A stretch of 13,749 nucleotides of DNA from Verrucomicrobiota bacterium. Lineage in GTDB: Bacteria > Verrucomicrobiota > Verrucomicrobiia > Opitutales > Opitutaceae. The translations under genes and the position numbers were made by a program. The notes beneath the pieces were generated by a model. The model was not told the origin of the DNA. It did no database searches and saw nothing but the letters and a program-made list of their open reading frames with translations. The DNA lies in contig JAEZAD010000326.1 in the NCBI GenBank assembly GCA_023430565.1, positions 1-13,749 on the forward strand. The letters are read 5' to 3'. Position 1 is the stretch's first letter; each line of letters begins with the position of its first letter. Shown in pieces: positions 12,844 through 13,749 of the stretch.

Positions 12844-13749
12844 CTAGTTCTTCTTCCAAGCGGCGAGGAACATGCCGTTGGCATTGAGCTCGTGGGGGAG
12901 GAGGAGAAGTTGAGAGTTGAGAGATGAGGGTTGAGAGGAGGTGAAGAGGGAGAGGGGTTCGAGCTCGGGGTGGGCGGCGGTGACGGCGGCGGCGACGGCG
13001 GTGGTCTCGCTGCGCGTGAGCGTGCAGACGGAGTAGATGAGTTTGCCGCCGGGTTTCAGCGAAGCGGCGACGTGGTGGAGGAGCGCGAGTTGGACGGCGG
13101 CGAGTTCGCGAACGTCGTCGGGCGTGGTGGTCCAGCGGGCGTGGGGATTGCGCTGCCAGGTGCCGACGCCGCTGCACGGGGCGTCGACGAGGATGCCGTC
13201 GAATTTGGTTTTCGTGGGGAGATGCGGGCCGCCTTCCCAGAGGGCGGTGCGGAAATTGAAGATGTGGGCGCGGGCGGCGCGTCGTTTGAGGGTTTCGAGG
13301 CGGCGGGGGTTGCGATCGGTGGACCAGATGAGGCCCTTGTTCTGCATGAGGTCGGCGAGGTGCAGGGTTTTGCCGCCGTCGCCGGCACAGGCGTCCCACC
13401 ACGTTTGTTTCGGCTCGGGCGCGGCGGCGAGGCTGACGATTTGTGAGGCGAGGTCCTGGATTTCGAAAGCGCCGGCGTGGAAGGCGGGAGTGACGAAGAG
13501 GTCCTGGGTGCCGGTGAAGCGGAGGGCGTCGGGCGCGGTGAGTGGCAGGTCGGACGTTGAAAGTCGGACGGGCGGCGCGGGTTCGCAGTGGCCGAGGGTG
13601 GCCGCGAGGGTTTGGGCGGTGCCGGGGCGGGCGCGGAGCCAGAGGGCGGGTTCGCGCTGGAGGTGTTGAAGGTAGGCGGGCGGGAGCTCCATTTCGTCGC
13701 GGAGCCAGGCGGGGACGGCGCGGGCGGCGAGGGTTTCGGGTTTGATCGC
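12844..13749 (-). CDS. rsmB: RsmB/NOP-family RNA m5C methyltransferase (5' truncated by window edge)
   Basis: This is a SAM-dependent RNA cytosine-C5 methyltransferase of the Sun/Fmu/RsmB family, most likely acting on 16S rRNA. The frame stays open to the window edge (upstream residues ETLAARAVPAWLRDE before ATG 13692), so the start is outside. Motif I is DACAGDGGKTLHLADLM (encoded about 13395-13350), motif IV with its cysteine is DAPCSGVGTWQRNPHARW (from 13185), and motif VI with the nucleophile-side cysteine is YSVCTLTRSET (about 13040-13008). The PC and VCT cysteine pair is the mark of this family. The end, LPHELNANGMFLAAWKKN, is also typical. Two short repeat-like stretches are read within the gene: SSLNSQL near the C-terminus (12910-12937) and RLSTSDLP upstream of the catalytic domain (13549-13570). 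The specific rRNA position (RsmB against another NOP-type enzyme) cannot be settled from this part. Confidence 0.88.
   Translation of the reverse strand, partial: AIKPETLAARAVPAWLRDEMELPPAYLQHLQREPALWLRARPGTAQTLAATLGHCEPAPPVRLSTSDLPLTAPDALRFTGTQDLFVTPAFHAGAFEIQDLASQIVSLAAAPEPKQTWWDACAGDGGKTLHLADLMQNKGLIWSTDRNPRRLETLKRRAARAHIFNFRTALWEGGPHLPTKTKFDGILVDAPCSGVGTWQRNPHARWTTTPDDVRELAAVQLALLHHVAASLKPGGKLIYSVCTLTRSETTAVAAAVTAAHPELEPLSLFTSSQPSSLNSQLLLLPHELNANGMFLAAWKKN
12910..12937. repeat. Tandem TTGAGAG heptamer array inside the RsmB-like gene
   Basis: Four adjacent heptamers run TTGAGAG, TTGAGAG, ATGAGGG, TTGAGAG. They encode part of SSQPSSLNSQL on the - strand, a stretch that replaces a variable loop just before the conserved LLPHELNANG. 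The same heptamer occurs once in the spacer of the element at 10361-10435 (10393-10399). Confidence 0.7.
13549..13570. repeat. Short direct repeat GTCGGACG inside the RsmB-like gene
   Basis: GTCGGACG occurs at 13549-13556 and 13563-13570, separated by TTGAAA. It is translated on the - strand as part of RLSTSDLP, in the region between the N-terminal part and the catalytic domain, where family members vary. It may be a residue of a short tandem repeat; two units only. Confidence 0.4.

Overview
The window is about two-thirds G+C and very densely coded. It holds an envelope-biogenesis block on the + strand and a haem, redox and methyltransferase block on the - strand. I read it as a Gram-negative chromosome segment, most likely Verrucomicrobiota of the Opitutales/Opitutaceae type. 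That placement is inferred from the Lol and LpxB genes, a large CHASE-PAS hybrid kinase, GC-rich strand-skewed codon use and the style of the short interspersed repeats. I have no 16S or database evidence for it.

The + strand, 1-7310, reads in order: the 3' end of a LolC/E-type lipoprotein-release permease (5' end outside the window), its ATPase LolD (8-base overlap), a Gfo/Idh/MocA dehydrogenase resembling nucleotide-sugar dehydrogenases of lipid A synthesis, LpxB, and a large hybrid histidine kinase. The first four make a coherent outer-membrane set, for lipoprotein export and lipid A. The kinase is broken by a frameshift near 6018, between its HisKA and HATPase parts. It lies in two frames as an N-terminal piece (CHASE-PAS-PAS-HisKA) and a C-terminal piece (HATPase-REC-REC).

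The - strand, 7307-13749, read in the direction of transcription, has a partial RsmB/NOP-type RNA m5C methyltransferase (13749-12844), an exported S9 prolyl-oligopeptidase-type peptidase (12713-10782) coupled by TGATG to a SAM methyltransferase (10782-9940), an exported thioredoxin-fold protein (9865-9377), and a CcsA/HemX-like membrane protein (9234-8383) coupled by ATGA to glutamyl-tRNA reductase HemA (8386-7307). HemA converges on the kinase with a 4-base overlap. There is no gene-free stretch over 300 bases. The larger gaps (2585-2696, 9235-9376, 12714-12843) hold repeats or nothing I can recognise. I saw no tRNA, rRNA, insertion sequence or phage gene.

The most unusual feature is a load of small repeats, several sitting in frame inside genes. 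A 75-base element bounded by two TTGTCAC-N7-GTGACAA palindromes lies inside the SAM methyltransferase and adds exactly 25 codons' worth of DNA. A hairpin repeat of about 34 bases occurs three times (kinase linker, hemA tail, ccsA-thioredoxin gap). A TTGAGAG heptamer array lies inside the RsmB-like gene. A repeat carrying CTTCGCTTCGCTCAGAATGA sits before lpxB and runs directly into its ribosome binding site. Codon choice also flips with strand (G-ending on +, C-ending on -), which points to strong replication-linked GC skew.
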